From contig NZ_JAIMBY010000011.1 of assembly GCF_026191915.1 (NCBI RefSeq), positions 62,001-126,000 on the forward strand: DNA of 64,000 nt, in the 5' to 3' direction. Position 1 is the stretch's first letter. Every line of letters starts with the position of its first letter. Positions 19,824 through 28,366 of the stretch are shown here, piece by piece. The stretch comes from Acidiphilium sp. PA (lineage in GTDB: Bacteria; Pseudomonadota; Alphaproteobacteria; Acetobacterales; Acetobacteraceae). The notes below the pieces were generated by a model. That model did no database searches and was not told the DNA's origin. It saw only the letters and a program-made list of their open reading frames with translations. Both the position numbers and the translations under genes were made by a program.

Positions 19824-20693
19824 TCACCCCACCCCGATCCGGTCCAGCGCCGCCCAATCGTCATCCGCCAACTGCACCGCCCCCGCCGCCAGATTTTCCC
19901 GCAAATGCGCCACCGAAGACGTCCCCGGGATCAGCAGAATATTCGGCGCCCGCCGCAGCAGCCAGGCCAGTGCCACCTGCATCGGCGTCGCTCCCACCCG
20001 CTCGGCCACCGCCGACAGCGTCGCCGATTGCAGCGGGCTGAAGCCACCCAGCGGAAAAAACGGAACATAGGCAATCCCGTCCGCCGCCAGCGCGTCGATC
20101 AGCGCGTCGTCCTCCCGATGCACAATATTGTAGCGGTTCTGCACGCAGACGATCTCGGCGATCCCGCGCCCCTCCCGCACCTGCGCCGCCGTCACATTGC
20201 TGAGCCCGATGTGACGCACCAGCCCCCGGCGCTGCAGATCGGCAAGCGTCTCGAGCGGTGCCGCGATCGATCCTTCCGCCGGCCCATGCACGTCGAACAT
20301 GATCCGCAGATTGACCACGTCGAGCGCCTCCAGGCCAAGATGGCGCAGATTGTCATGCACGGCGCGCGTCAGGTCATCCGCGCTGAACGCCGGCCGCCAC
20401 GATGCGTCCTCGCCCCGCCGCGCCCCAATCTTGGTGACGATGACGAGATCATCGGGATACGGCGAAAGTGCCGCGCGGATGATCTGGTTGGTAACATGCG
20501 GCCCATAAAAATCGCTGGTGTCGATATGGTTCACCCCCGCTGCCACCGCCGCGCGCAGAACCGCCACCGCCGCCTCACGGTCGCGCGGCGGCCCGAACAC
20601 GCCGGGGCCGGCCAGTTGCATCGCGCCATAGCCGAGCCGGTTGACCGTCCGGTCACCCAGCCTGAAACTCTGTGTCTGATCGTTGGTCGGCAT
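19824..20693 (-). CDS. Aldo/keto reductase
   Basis: This is a 289-residue NADPH-dependent oxidoreductase with a TIM barrel. The catalytic Asp and Tyr are in HIDTSDFYGPH near residue 60 and the Lys is in VIVTKIGARRG near 95. GLSNVTAAQV and the C-terminal LLIPGTSSVAHLREN bind the cofactor. It resembles the oxidoreductase YdbC/AKR11-type group. The ATG at 20691-20693 gives the normal N-terminus; a longer frame continues upstream but overlaps the divergent LysR gene. That LysR protein probably controls it. Confidence 0.92.
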   Translation of the reverse strand: MPTNDQTQSFRLGDRTVNRLGYGAMQLAGPGVFGPPRDREAAVAVLRAAVAAGVNHIDTSDFYGPHVTNQIIRAALSPYPDDLVIVTKIGARRGEDASWRPAFSADDLTRAVHDNLRHLGLEALDVVNLRIMFDVHGPAEGSIAAPLETLADLQRRGLVRHIGLSNVTAAQVREGRGIAEIVCVQNRYNIVHREDDALIDALAADGIAYVPFFPLGGFSPLQSATLSAVAERVGATPMQVALAWLLRRAPNILLIPGTSSVAHLRENLAAGAVQLADDDWAALDRIGVG

Positions 20694-20784
20694 CGCTGTC
20701 TCCTCTGTCTGCCGCTGAACTAATCCTTGCCTCACGCCGCGATAATCCGTCATGATCGGGACGGGTTGTGCGGATTGGCGAACA

Positions 20785-21690
20785 ATGAAAACGGACCTTG
20801 GTGATCTGAATGCCTTTCTCGCGGTCGCAAAATCCCGCGGGTTTCGCGACGCCGCCCGGTCCAGCGGCGCCAGTGCCTCGGCCTTGAGCGAGGCGGTGCG
20901 CCGCCTGGAAACCCGGCTCGGCGTGCGACTGCTGCACCGCACCACCCGCAGCGTCGCACCGACCGAGGCGGGCATGCGTCTGCTCGACCGGCTCGGCCCC
21001 GCCCTCGGCGAAGTCGCGGCGGCGCTCGAAACATTGAATGGGTTCCGCGATCGTCCGGCAGGCACCCTGCGCCTGAATGTCCCGGTCAGCGCCGCCCGGC
21101 TCGTGCTGCCCGCAATCGTGCCGGGTTTCCTCGCCGCCTTCCCCGAGGTCGAACTGGAAATCATCGCCGAAGACAGTTTCGTCGACATGCTCGCATCCGG
21201 CTGCGATGCCGGCATCCGTTACGACGACCGGCTGGAGCAGGACATGATCGCGGTGCCCATCGGCCCGCGAACCCAACGCTTCGCCACCGCCGCCTCGCCG
21301 CAGTATCTCAACCGTCACGGCCGGCCCGGCCATCCGCGCGATCTGCTGGCCCATGCCTGCATGCGGGGGCGTTTCGCCAGCGGCGCCTCGACCAGCCCGT
21401 GGGAGTTCGAGCGCGCGGGCGAGGTCGTGCGCATCGAACCACGGGGCCCCCTGCTGGTCCGCGCCGGTGCCGCGACCGACCTTGCGGTCGCTGCCGCGGT
21501 GGCCGGCAGCGGCATCATCCATCTGTTCGAGGATTGGCTGCGTCCGCACCTGAACAGCGGCGCGCTCGAACCGGTGCTCGAAGACTGGTGGCAGACATTT
21601 TCAGGCCCGTTCCTCTATTATTCCGGCCGCCGGCTGGTCCCCCCGCCGCTCCGCGCGTTTCTCGATTTCATCAGGACGAGCCAGTCCTGA
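20785..21690 (+). CDS. LysR-family transcriptional regulator
   Basis: This is a 301-residue LysR regulator. The N-terminal winged helix is clear: LNAFLAVAKSRGFRDAARSSGASASALSEAVRRLE, in pieces, followed by LGVRLLHRTTRSVAPTEAG. The effector-binding domain begins near residue 90 with GTLRLNVPVSAARL. ATG at 20785 is preferred over an upstream in-frame codon because the family starts close to the first helix. It is divergent from the aldo/keto reductase with about 90 bases between, the classic layout for a LysR regulator and its target. Confidence 0.93.
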   Translation: MKTDLGDLNAFLAVAKSRGFRDAARSSGASASALSEAVRRLETRLGVRLLHRTTRSVAPTEAGMRLLDRLGPALGEVAAALETLNGFRDRPAGTLRLNVPVSAARLVLPAIVPGFLAAFPEVELEIIAEDSFVDMLASGCDAGIRYDDRLEQDMIAVPIGPRTQRFATAASPQYLNRHGRPGHPRDLLAHACMRGRFASGASTSPWEFERAGEVVRIEPRGPLLVRAGAATDLAVAAAVAGSGIIHLFEDWLRPHLNSGALEPVLEDWWQTFSGPFLYYSGRRLVPPPLRAFLDFIRTSQS

Positions 21691-21742
21691 CCGGCCCCCT
21701 CTTGACCGATCCCGATCACGCGCAGAACCCCCGCCCCGCGCC

Positions 21743-22633
21743 TCAGCCGGCCGCGTAATCCATCGCGTCCAGATCGGCGATCAGCCCGGGCCCCACCGGC
21801 TCCCAACCCAGCTTCGCGCGCGTGATCGCGCTGGACGATGGCATATCGAGACCCGCGAACGGGCTGAGCCAGCCGAATTGCGCTTGCGACTGTTCGGGCG
21901 CGATGCTGATCACCGGCACCTTCAGCCCACGGCCCAGCGCCTCGGCGATCGCCTTCATCGGCACGCCCTCCTCGCCCACCGCGTGATAGATCGCGCCGGC
22001 CTCGGCCTTTTCGAATGCCAGCCGATACAACCGCGCCGTGTCGGAAACATGCGCCGCCGGCCAGCGATGGCCGCCATCGCCGATATAGGCCGAAACGCCC
22101 GTCTGCCGTGCCACCGCCGTGAAATAGGGCACCAGCCCCTGCCTGCGCGGGTCATGAATTTGCGCCAGCCGCACGATCGAGGCATTCAAACCCCGCTCCG
22201 TGAAGGCTTTGATCGTCGTCTCCAGCCCCGCGCGCGGATTCCACGCGGCCGTCGGGCTCTCCTCCGTCGATGGCCTGCCATCGATATTCGCTGCAATCGC
22301 CGTGCCCGAGGTCACCACGAGCGGCCGATCCGAACCCAGCAACACCTCGCCCAACGCCGTCACCGCCGCCCGTTCATCCGCCGCGTTTTTCTCGAACCGG
22401 GAAAAATCGTGATTGAACGCAAGATGGATGACCCCATCCACCTCGGCCGCCCCCGCCCGCAGACTGTCGAGATCCTCGATATTGCCATGATGAACCGCGG
22501 CACCCGCCGCCCGCAGTGCCGCGGCCCCGGCCTCCGAACGGGTCAGGCCAAGCACCTGATGCCCGGCGCTTATCAACGCCGGCACAAGCGCCGAACCAAT
22601 GAACCCGGTCGCACCGGTCACAAAAATGCGCAT
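21743..22633 (-). CDS. NAD(P)-dependent epimerase/dehydratase (extended/atypical SDR)
   Basis: This is a 296-residue Rossmann protein. The N-terminus MRIFVTGATGFIGSALVPALI holds the GxxGxxG dinucleotide site. HLAFNHDF near residue 90 and VVTSGTAIA near 125 follow. The usual YxxxK pair is not obvious; the sequence instead resembles the atypical SDR5 group (YbbO/NmrA-like reductases of the VdtF type). The substrate cannot be told. It is divergent from an AraC regulator and probably controlled by it. Confidence 0.88.
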   Translation of the reverse strand: MRIFVTGATGFIGSALVPALISAGHQVLGLTRSEAGAAALRAAGAAVHHGNIEDLDSLRAGAAEVDGVIHLAFNHDFSRFEKNAADERAAVTALGEVLLGSDRPLVVTSGTAIAANIDGRPSTEESPTAAWNPRAGLETTIKAFTERGLNASIVRLAQIHDPRRQGLVPYFTAVARQTGVSAYIGDGGHRWPAAHVSDTARLYRLAFEKAEAGAIYHAVGEEGVPMKAIAEALGRGLKVPVISIAPEQSQAQFGWLSPFAGLDMPSSSAITRAKLGWEPVGPGLIADLDAMDYAAG

Positions 22634-22752
22634 GATGGTCTCTCCTCGCTAAAACAATGGTGCGGTTGCCTTGCACCGCCACATGAGGAGATAGACGGTG
22701 CATGAAGGACGATCTATAATCGAAAATCCGTATAATTGGTCCAATCGTCCCA

Positions 22753-23778
22753 ATGACCCAGAATATCCCGCCTCACCCGGCCCACACCCAACCCACCCCG
22801 CCGGCATTCGGCGCGAGTACGCACATCGACCCGCTTTCGGAGGTCCTCGCCGTGCTGAAACCGCAGAGCCTGGCCTCGGGCGGCTTCATGATCCCCGATG
22901 GTCTGGCCTTCCATTTCCCGCGGTATCAGGGCATCAAATGCTACGCCATGCTGGCCGGACAATGCTGGCTCGTCGTCGAAGGCGTCGCCGAGCCCGTCAG
23001 CCTCGAAGCGGGCGATTGTTTCATCCTGCCGCACGGCTTGCCGTTTCACCTGACCACGGACCTCGCGCTCGAGCCCATCCATTACACGCTCGCGTGGGAT
23101 CGCGTTCGAAACATCACCGCCGGGCAGGAGGCGGCGGACGGCGAACGCTACATGGCCGGCGGGTTCTTCGCCTTCACCGGCAGCCATGCCGCGATGCTGC
23201 TGCACGCCTTGCCGCCCATCGTGCATATCCAGCGCGAGGCCGATAAAGCCGCCATGCGCTGGTCGCTGGAACGCCTGCGGGAAGAGCTGCGCGACAGGCG
23301 GCCCGGCGGCGCGCTGATCGCCCAGCAGCTCGCCTACACCATGCTGATCCAGGCGCTTCGGCTGCACCTGGCGGATGCCGCAACCGCCGGTCGCGGCTGG
23401 CTGTCGGCCTTGTCGGATCGGCATATGAGCATCGCCATCGCCAGCATGCATGAACACCCCGAATACGCCTGGACGCTGCAAACCCTCGCCGAACGCGTCG
23501 GCATGTCCCGCTCGGTCTTCGCCCTGCGCTTTCGTGAGATCGTCGGCACCACACCCATGGAATACCTCACCCGATGGCGCATGCTGCTCGCCGCCGACCG
23601 CCTTGCAAACTCAAGGGAAACCCTCGGCACCATCGCGCGGTCGCTGGGCTATGAATCCGAAAGCGCGTTCGGCAAGGCCTTCCGTCGCGTGACCGGAAGC
23701 GCCCCAAGACAATCCGTCCGCCGGCGTCGCGCCACCCCCGCCACACCCCACCACCAAAAATCTAACAAAACCCCCTAA
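22753..23778 (+). CDS. AraC-family regulator with cupin domain
   Basis: This is a 341-residue regulator. A cupin-type effector domain spans about 25-210 (GFMIPDGLAFHFPRYQG, GDCFILPHGLPFHL). It matches the Cupin_6 group found in AraC regulators beside SDR or reductase genes. The C-terminal double helix-turn-helix (about 230-325) shows WTLQTLAERVGMSRSVFALRF and LGTIARSLGYESESAFGKAFRRVTG. The adjacent divergent SDR is the likely target. The start is an ATG after the intergenic region of about 120 bases; the first 20 residues are low in complexity. Confidence 0.93.
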   Translation: MTQNIPPHPAHTQPTPPAFGASTHIDPLSEVLAVLKPQSLASGGFMIPDGLAFHFPRYQGIKCYAMLAGQCWLVVEGVAEPVSLEAGDCFILPHGLPFHLTTDLALEPIHYTLAWDRVRNITAGQEAADGERYMAGGFFAFTGSHAAMLLHALPPIVHIQREADKAAMRWSLERLREELRDRRPGGALIAQQLAYTMLIQALRLHLADAATAGRGWLSALSDRHMSIAIASMHEHPEYAWTLQTLAERVGMSRSVFALRFREIVGTTPMEYLTRWRMLLAADRLANSRETLGTIARSLGYESESAFGKAFRRVTGSAPRQSVRRRRATPATPHHQKSNKTP

Positions 23779-23823
23779 CAAACCCCTTTCTCACCCCCCA
23801 CCGATCATGGTTTACACTTACCC

Positions 23824-24555
23824 ATGATCGCGAACGCGCCGTTCATGCCTGCCGATCCGACCGAGCGCTTCACGGTGATCTTCCGTGCCCTGCAGCGCTC
23901 GGTCGCAGACAACGGCTACCGCCTCAAAATCCACGGCCCGCTCATCGTCCTGATCTGGAACTACCTCGCCCGCCAGATCGCCCGCTTCGCCCGCATCGCA
24001 TCCCGCCCACCCCAATCCCCGCGCACCCGCACCCGCGCTCCCGGACCGGTCGAGCGCGAACCCGCCATCCCCAAACCCAAACCACCCCTCACCCTGCCGC
24101 GCGGCTTCGCCTGGCTGATCCGCCTGCTGCCCAACGGCCCCGCCACCGTCGTCGCCGGTGCTGCCGCCCGCGCCGATCTCCAGTGCTTCATGGAAGACCC
24201 CATCGTGCTGGACCTGCTGGCCACCCACCCCAGCCTCGGCCGCATCCTCCGCCCCCTCCACACCATGCTCGGCCTGCGTCCCCCCCAGATCATCAAACGC
24301 CCCAGAAAACCCCGGAGCGAACCCACAGGCGAACCCACAAACCCCGCCACCCCCCGCCCCAAACGCCCCCGCCCCAGGCGCCAGCCCGACTTCATGGCCC
24401 AATACAAAGTCAACCCCGACGGCAGCATCGACTTCACCCCCGAACAACTCCGCGACATCCTCGGCCCACCCCCACCACCCGTCCCGCCCTGGCACCACCC
24501 CTTCGTGCCCTCCTTCGATGCCAAAAAAATGTGGCGCAAAGGCCCGCGGGGCTGA
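23824..24555 (+). CDS. Hypothetical protein, proline-rich, lineage-type
   Basis: This is a 243-residue protein without a domain I can name. A helical N-terminal part (about 12-60, with FTVIFRALQRSVADNGYRL) is followed by a proline/arginine linker. A helical block at about 95-160 (GFAWLIRLLPNGPATVVAGAAARADLQCFMEDP, in pieces) comes next. A second basic linker and a C-terminal motif, FMAQYKVNPDGSIDFTPEQLRDIL, end in a proline-rich tail. Codon use matches its neighbours. The charged and proline-rich layout suggests an adaptor or a cell-envelope associated cytosolic protein, which is only a guess. Confidence 0.7.
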   Translation: MIANAPFMPADPTERFTVIFRALQRSVADNGYRLKIHGPLIVLIWNYLARQIARFARIASRPPQSPRTRTRAPGPVEREPAIPKPKPPLTLPRGFAWLIRLLPNGPATVVAGAAARADLQCFMEDPIVLDLLATHPSLGRILRPLHTMLGLRPPQIIKRPRKPRSEPTGEPTNPATPRPKRPRPRRQPDFMAQYKVNPDGSIDFTPEQLRDILGPPPPPVPPWHHPFVPSFDAKKMWRKGPRG

Positions 24556-24793
24556 TGCACGCCCAATTCGTTACGATATCGAAATTAAATACATAAAGAG
24601 CCGGGTCGCGTGGCGCTGTTCATGGGGTGATCCACGGTGGGATTTTGCGCGAGCATGGTGAAGCCGCGCGCAACCTCATCGGCCATCCGGGCGATCCGGC
24701 ACAGATACTTGGCGTAAAACACCGCGACGGACGGCACGGCGGCAGCGCAATCCGTCGCAGGCACGAGTCAGAACGCCCGCAGGCCCGCCGAAT

Positions 24794-25480
24794 TCAGGCG
24801 GCCGGGACGGTATGGCGGAACATGACTTTTCGCGCGGTCTCGTCCATCTCGGTCTTGAACGCATGCCGATCCTTGATCGCGACCGCCCGCACCGCCGCAG
24901 GGCGCGCGCTGATCTCATCGAGCAGGCGTTTGACGTTGGTGAACCGCGTCCAGATCGCGTCATCACCGGTCACGAACGGTACCATCCGCGCCCAGCCCCA
25001 AACCGCCATATCAACGATCGTGTACGTCTCGCCGAGCATATATGGCCGGTCCGCCAGACGCGCATCGACGATGCCCCAATGCCGGTCGGCCTCGAAAGCG
25101 TAGCGCGTGACCGCGTAGTCTTTCGGCTCCGGCGCGAAATGCCGGAAGTGCACCGCCTGTCCCGAATACGGGCCGATCCCCGTCGCGACGAACATCAGCC
25201 ACGACAGCAAGGCACCTCGCGCCTGGGGCGACGTGTCCGGCAGGAACAGGCCGGTCTTCTCGGCGAGGTATAACAGGATCGCGTTGCTGTCGAACACGAC
25301 GGCATCGCCATCGACGATGCAGGGCACCTTGTTGTTGGGGTTGAGCGCGGCGAATGCGGCGTCGAACTGCTCGCCCTTGCGGGTATCGACCGGTATCGCC
25401 TCATAGGGCAATTCTGCCTCCTCGAGGAACAGGGCCACCTTCATCGGATTGGGGGCAAGGCTGTAGTAGAATTTTATCAT
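24794..25480 (-). CDS. Glutathione S-transferase
   Basis: This is a 228-residue GST. The N-terminal thioredoxin-fold domain reads FYYSLAPNPMKVALFLEE, then NPNNKVPCIVDGD and the glutathione-binding FDSNAILLYLAEK. The C-terminal all-helical domain includes YMLGETYTIVDMAVWGW near residue 165, the N-capping box of GSTs. The protein resembles the YfcG/Ure2-like group, which can reduce disulfides. The ATG at 25478-25480 gives the correct start of the first strand. No partner gene tells its substrate; the OhrR-like regulator upstream could link it to peroxide stress. Confidence 0.93.
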   Translation of the reverse strand: MIKFYYSLAPNPMKVALFLEEAELPYEAIPVDTRKGEQFDAAFAALNPNNKVPCIVDGDAVVFDSNAILLYLAEKTGLFLPDTSPQARGALLSWLMFVATGIGPYSGQAVHFRHFAPEPKDYAVTRYAFEADRHWGIVDARLADRPYMLGETYTIVDMAVWGWARMVPFVTGDDAIWTRFTNVKRLLDEISARPAAVRAVAIKDRHAFKTEMDETARKVMFRHTVPAA

Positions 25481-25716
25481 CGGACATGCTTTCGTGGTAG
25501 GGCAACCGTGCGGGATGCCAAGGTCTGCAACAAAAGGTCCGACCCGGCCGCAGTCGCGCGGGAGGTCGTTCCATGCAGCGACCATACGGGCTTTCCGGCA
25601 CGTTCGCCACAGAAGTGCCGTCGTTGAAAATCAGCAATACATCATGCCGCATCCGTGCCAGCGAGTCCGATGCCCGAACGCCGACAGGCAATCGAACCGC
25701 GATGCTGAACCAAATC

Positions 25717-26172
25717 TCAAAACGCGCCGGAGCAATCTGTGGCGAGCGTTGCCGTCAACTGGTCGAGTGTCTCACGTAGTTTGGTGAATGCATCACCGTC
25801 GAGTCCGGTTCGGCAACGCACCGTGTTTTGAATTTCAGCGAGGCGCGCCTCGAGTGCCCGTCCTTGAGGCGTCAATCGCACCACGACCACACGCTCGTCC
25901 GCGCGGTTGCGTTCACGTGTGATCCACCCCGCGTCCGCCAGCCGCTTCAACAACGGCGTAACGGTCGCCGCATCCAATTTAAGGGCGTCGGCAATGCCAT
26001 TCACGGTAGATTCCGTGCGCTCGAGGAGCACGAGGAGCACAATATACTGCGGATAGGTGATGTTGAAATGCGCCAGCATCGGTCGATAGATGCGCGTTAT
26101 AGCATGGGTCGCCGCGTATAGTGCGAAACAGAGTTGCTCATCCAGTCGCAAACTGTCGGATCTATCGCCCAC
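25717..26172 (-). CDS. OhrR-like MarR regulator (organic peroxide sensor)
   Basis: This is a 151-residue MarR protein of the OhrR type. LRLDEQLCFALYAATHAITRIYRPML carries the reactive Cys15 of OhrR, and YPQYIVLLVLLE and LKLDAATVTPLLKRLADAGWI form the DNA-binding core with the wing RADERVVVVRLT. OhrR represses an organic hydroperoxide resistance gene until Cys15 is oxidised. No ohr gene is visible nearby; the closest same-strand gene is the GST. The OhrR assignment rests on the cysteine context. Confidence 0.88.
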   Translation of the reverse strand: MGDRSDSLRLDEQLCFALYAATHAITRIYRPMLAHFNITYPQYIVLLVLLERTESTVNGIADALKLDAATVTPLLKRLADAGWITRERNRADERVVVVRLTPQGRALEARLAEIQNTVRCRTGLDGDAFTKLRETLDQLTATLATDCSGAF

Positions 26173-26320
26173 GCATCACCCGGTTTAAATACGTCTCTGT
26201 TTTTTATACGCTTTAATGTAGTGCGTTCAACCCCGCGCAAATTTTGCGCAAATCTCATGCCATTCTTACGGTCATATTCAATGCGCAGCAATAACAAAAC
26301 GTCGCGATATCTCAAATAAC

Positions 26321-26347
26321 GCCACTCCCGGGTGAACCGAGAGTGGC
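26321..26347 (-). terminator. Terminator after rpsI
   Basis: On the minus strand GCCACTC is complementary to GAGTGGC across a 13-base loop and is followed by GTTATTT. It lies 23 bases beyond the rpsI stop and should end the rplM-rpsI transcript. Confidence 0.75.
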
Positions 26348-26369
26348 GGCGGTATCGACGGTGGTGCGC

Positions 26370-26861
26370 TCAGCGCTTGCTGAACTGGAAGCTACGACGC
26401 GCTTTCGCCTTGCCGTATTTCTTGCGCTCCACGGTACGCGGGTCACGGGTCAGGAAACCGGCAATTTTGAGGATGCCGCGCAGATCGGGCTCGTAATATG
26501 TCAATGCTCTGGAGATGCCGTGACGGACGGCACCGGCCTGGCCGGACAGACCGCCGCCGGTTACGGTTGCGAAGACGTCGAACTGATTGTAGCGATCGGC
26601 CACCAGGAACGGCTGCGTGATCAGCATTCGCAAAACCGGCCGCGCGAAATATTGGGCTGCCTTGCGTCCGTTGATCACGATTTCGCCCTTGCCAGGCTTG
26701 ATCCAGACCCGTGCGACGGCGTCCTTGCGCCGGCCGGTCGCGTAGGAACGGCCCAACGCATCACGCTTCGGTTCGCGCTTCGGTGTCGCTTCGGTCGCAG
26801 CCAGGATCGATCCAGGGGTGACGACAGATTTCAAATCGGCGAGCGTTCCGGTTCCAGACAT
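26370..26861 (-). CDS. rpsI: 30S ribosomal protein S9
   Basis: S9 of the small ribosomal subunit, 163 residues with an N-terminal extension of about 30 residues common in alphaproteobacteria. The core reads [18 protein letters not shown], then [19 protein letters not shown], and ends in the basic [11 protein letters not shown], whose last residues reach the P-site tRNA. It follows rplM after two bases, the universal L13-S9 pair. Confidence 0.98.
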   Translation of the reverse strand: MSGTGTLADLKSVVTPGSILAATEATPKREPKRDALGRSYATGRRKDAVARVWIKPGKGEIVINGRKAAQYFARPVLRMLITQPFLVADRYNQFDVFATVTGGGLSGQAGAVRHGISRALTYYEPDLRGILKIAGFLTRDPRTVERKKYGKAKARRSFQFSKR

Positions 26862-26863
26862 GC

Positions 26864-27331
26864 TCAGGCCCTCACATTCTTGCGGTTCATGGCAGCAACA
26901 TCAAGCGGTTTGGGCTGCTGCCCATCGTGCGGATGGGTCGTCCCCGCATAGATATGCAGGTTTTTCATCTGCTGGCGCTGCAAAGGGCCACGCGTGATCA
27001 TGCGCTCCACCGCCTTTTCCAGCACGCGCTCCGGGTGCTTGCTTTCGAGCCGTTGACGCAACGTGCGCCCCTTGATGCCGCCCGCAAAGCCCGTGTGATA
27101 GTAAAACACGCTCTGGTCGAGCTTGTTGCCCGTGACCTTCACTTTCTCTGCATTGACGACGACGATATGATCGCCGCAATCGACATGCGGTGTGAATTGA
27201 GGCTTGTGCTTGCCCCTCAGCCGGGTGGCGATCAGTGCAGCCAGACGGCCGAGCACCAGACCATCGGCATCGATCAACACCCAGTCTCTCTGCACGTCCG
27301 CCGGCTTCAGCGAAACGGTCGTTTTCATCAT
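26864..27331 (-). CDS. rplM: 50S ribosomal protein L13
   Basis: L13 of the large subunit, about 155 residues. [37 protein letters not shown] and [11 protein letters not shown] followed by [14 protein letters not shown] are typical. Two adjacent ATG codons (27331, 27328) follow AAGGA at five or eight bases; either can be used. The frame is open further upstream, but that part has no L13 similarity. It forms an operon with rpsI. Confidence 0.97.
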   Translation of the reverse strand: MMKTTVSLKPADVQRDWVLIDADGLVLGRLAALIATRLRGKHKPQFTPHVDCGDHIVVVNAEKVKVTGNKLDQSVFYYHTGFAGGIKGRTLRQRLESKHPERVLEKAVERMITRGPLQRQQMKNLHIYAGTTHPHDGQQPKPLDVAAMNRKNVRA

Positions 27332-27401
27332 CAAAATCCTTGCGACTACAGGCTTATGTCCGGCCGCCTTATGCAAGACCATGTAGTTAAGGTCAAGCGG
27401 A

Positions 27402-28352
27402 TCACTCGGTGGTATTATTATACCGTGTTGCGGCCGCGGTTCTTTGAAGTGCATTTTCCACCGATGTCGAGGCGCGGTATCCCAGGGTTCGCGCGGCCAG
27501 CGAAACATCCGCCTGGAACGACCCCGCGAAACTCTGCCAAAGCGACGCCTTGCCGGCGGCCATGGCGCCAGCCCTCAGCATCCCGCCCGGGACCGGCAGC
27601 AGGGCACGCCGCCGGTTCAGTCCGCGCATCAGGGCACGGATGAGGTCCGGGGTGGAAATCGGTTGCTCGTGGGCGGCGATCAGAATATCGGGGATGTCCG
27701 CCGCCTTGATGGTGCACCCGATCAGCGCTGCTAGGTCATCGACGTCAATGAAACTACGCTGGTTTCGGATACGCCCGAACGGCAGCGGCCAGCGCGATTC
27801 GATCAACCGGATCAGGCGGGGAATATTGCCGGCGCAACCCGGCCCGATCACCGCGCAGGGGCGGACGACAAGCAAACCGGTTGCGCTGCCGGCCAAAGCG
27901 TCCCGCACCGCCTGTTCTCCCGCCAGCTTGCTGCGGGCATACGGATCATCCGGCCCGGTTGCGCTCGCTTCGGAAAACGGCCCTGCCCGTGACTTCCCAT
28001 ACACCGCCGCCGAGGAGACCAGCACGAATCGGGGCACCCCGCGTGACGCGGCGATCTCAGCGACACGCCGCGCCGCCACGACATTGGCCGAAGCCATCGC
28101 CGATGGGTCGACACCGGTACGGTGCGCCAGTCCCGCGGCGTGAACCACCGCGGCGACGCCGCGCATGGCGTTGGCAAGGGCTGGTTCGGGTGCGGCGAGG
28201 TCCCCGGCATCGATCTGCCGGCTGGCGCCGGGGATATCGCGCGGACGGCGCAGTGCGACGACGACCTCGTATCCGTTTGCAGCGAGATGGAGCGTCAGTG
28301 CACGTCCGATGAATCCCGCCGCGCCGCTGACCAGAACCGATGGTACGCTCAC
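27402..28352 (-). CDS. NAD-dependent epimerase/dehydratase, UDP-glucose 4-epimerase-like
   Basis: This is a 316-residue extended SDR. The N-terminal [20 protein letters not shown] binds the cofactor. [10 protein letters not shown] near residue 68, [11 protein letters not shown] near 108 and the catalytic pair in [12 protein letters not shown] (Tyr and Lys four residues apart, near 138) are present. Such enzymes act on nucleotide sugars in lipopolysaccharide or exopolysaccharide synthesis. Its start lies 15 bases after the glucoamylase gene on the same strand, suggesting co-transcription. Confidence 0.9.
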   Translation of the reverse strand: MSVPSVLVSGAAGFIGRALTLHLAANGYEVVVALRRPRDIPGASRQIDAGDLAAPEPALANAMRGVAAVVHAAGLAHRTGVDPSAMASANVVAARRVAEIAASRGVPRFVLVSSAAVYGKSRAGPFSEASATGPDDPYARSKLAGEQAVRDALAGSATGLLVVRPCAVIGPGCAGNIPRLIRLIESRWPLPFGRIRNQRSFIDVDDLAALIGCTIKAADIPDILIAAHEQPISTPDLIRALMRGLNRRRALLPVPGGMLRAGAMAAGKASLWQSFAGSFQADVSLAARTLGYRASTSVENALQRTAAATRYNNTTE

Positions 28353-28366
28353 GGCTCAGTGCTTAC

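Noticed and set aside
24600-24793. Minus-strand remnant downstream of the GST
   Set aside because: A short stretch (VFYAKYLCRIARMADEV) looks protein-like, but I cannot tie it to any family or show a start.
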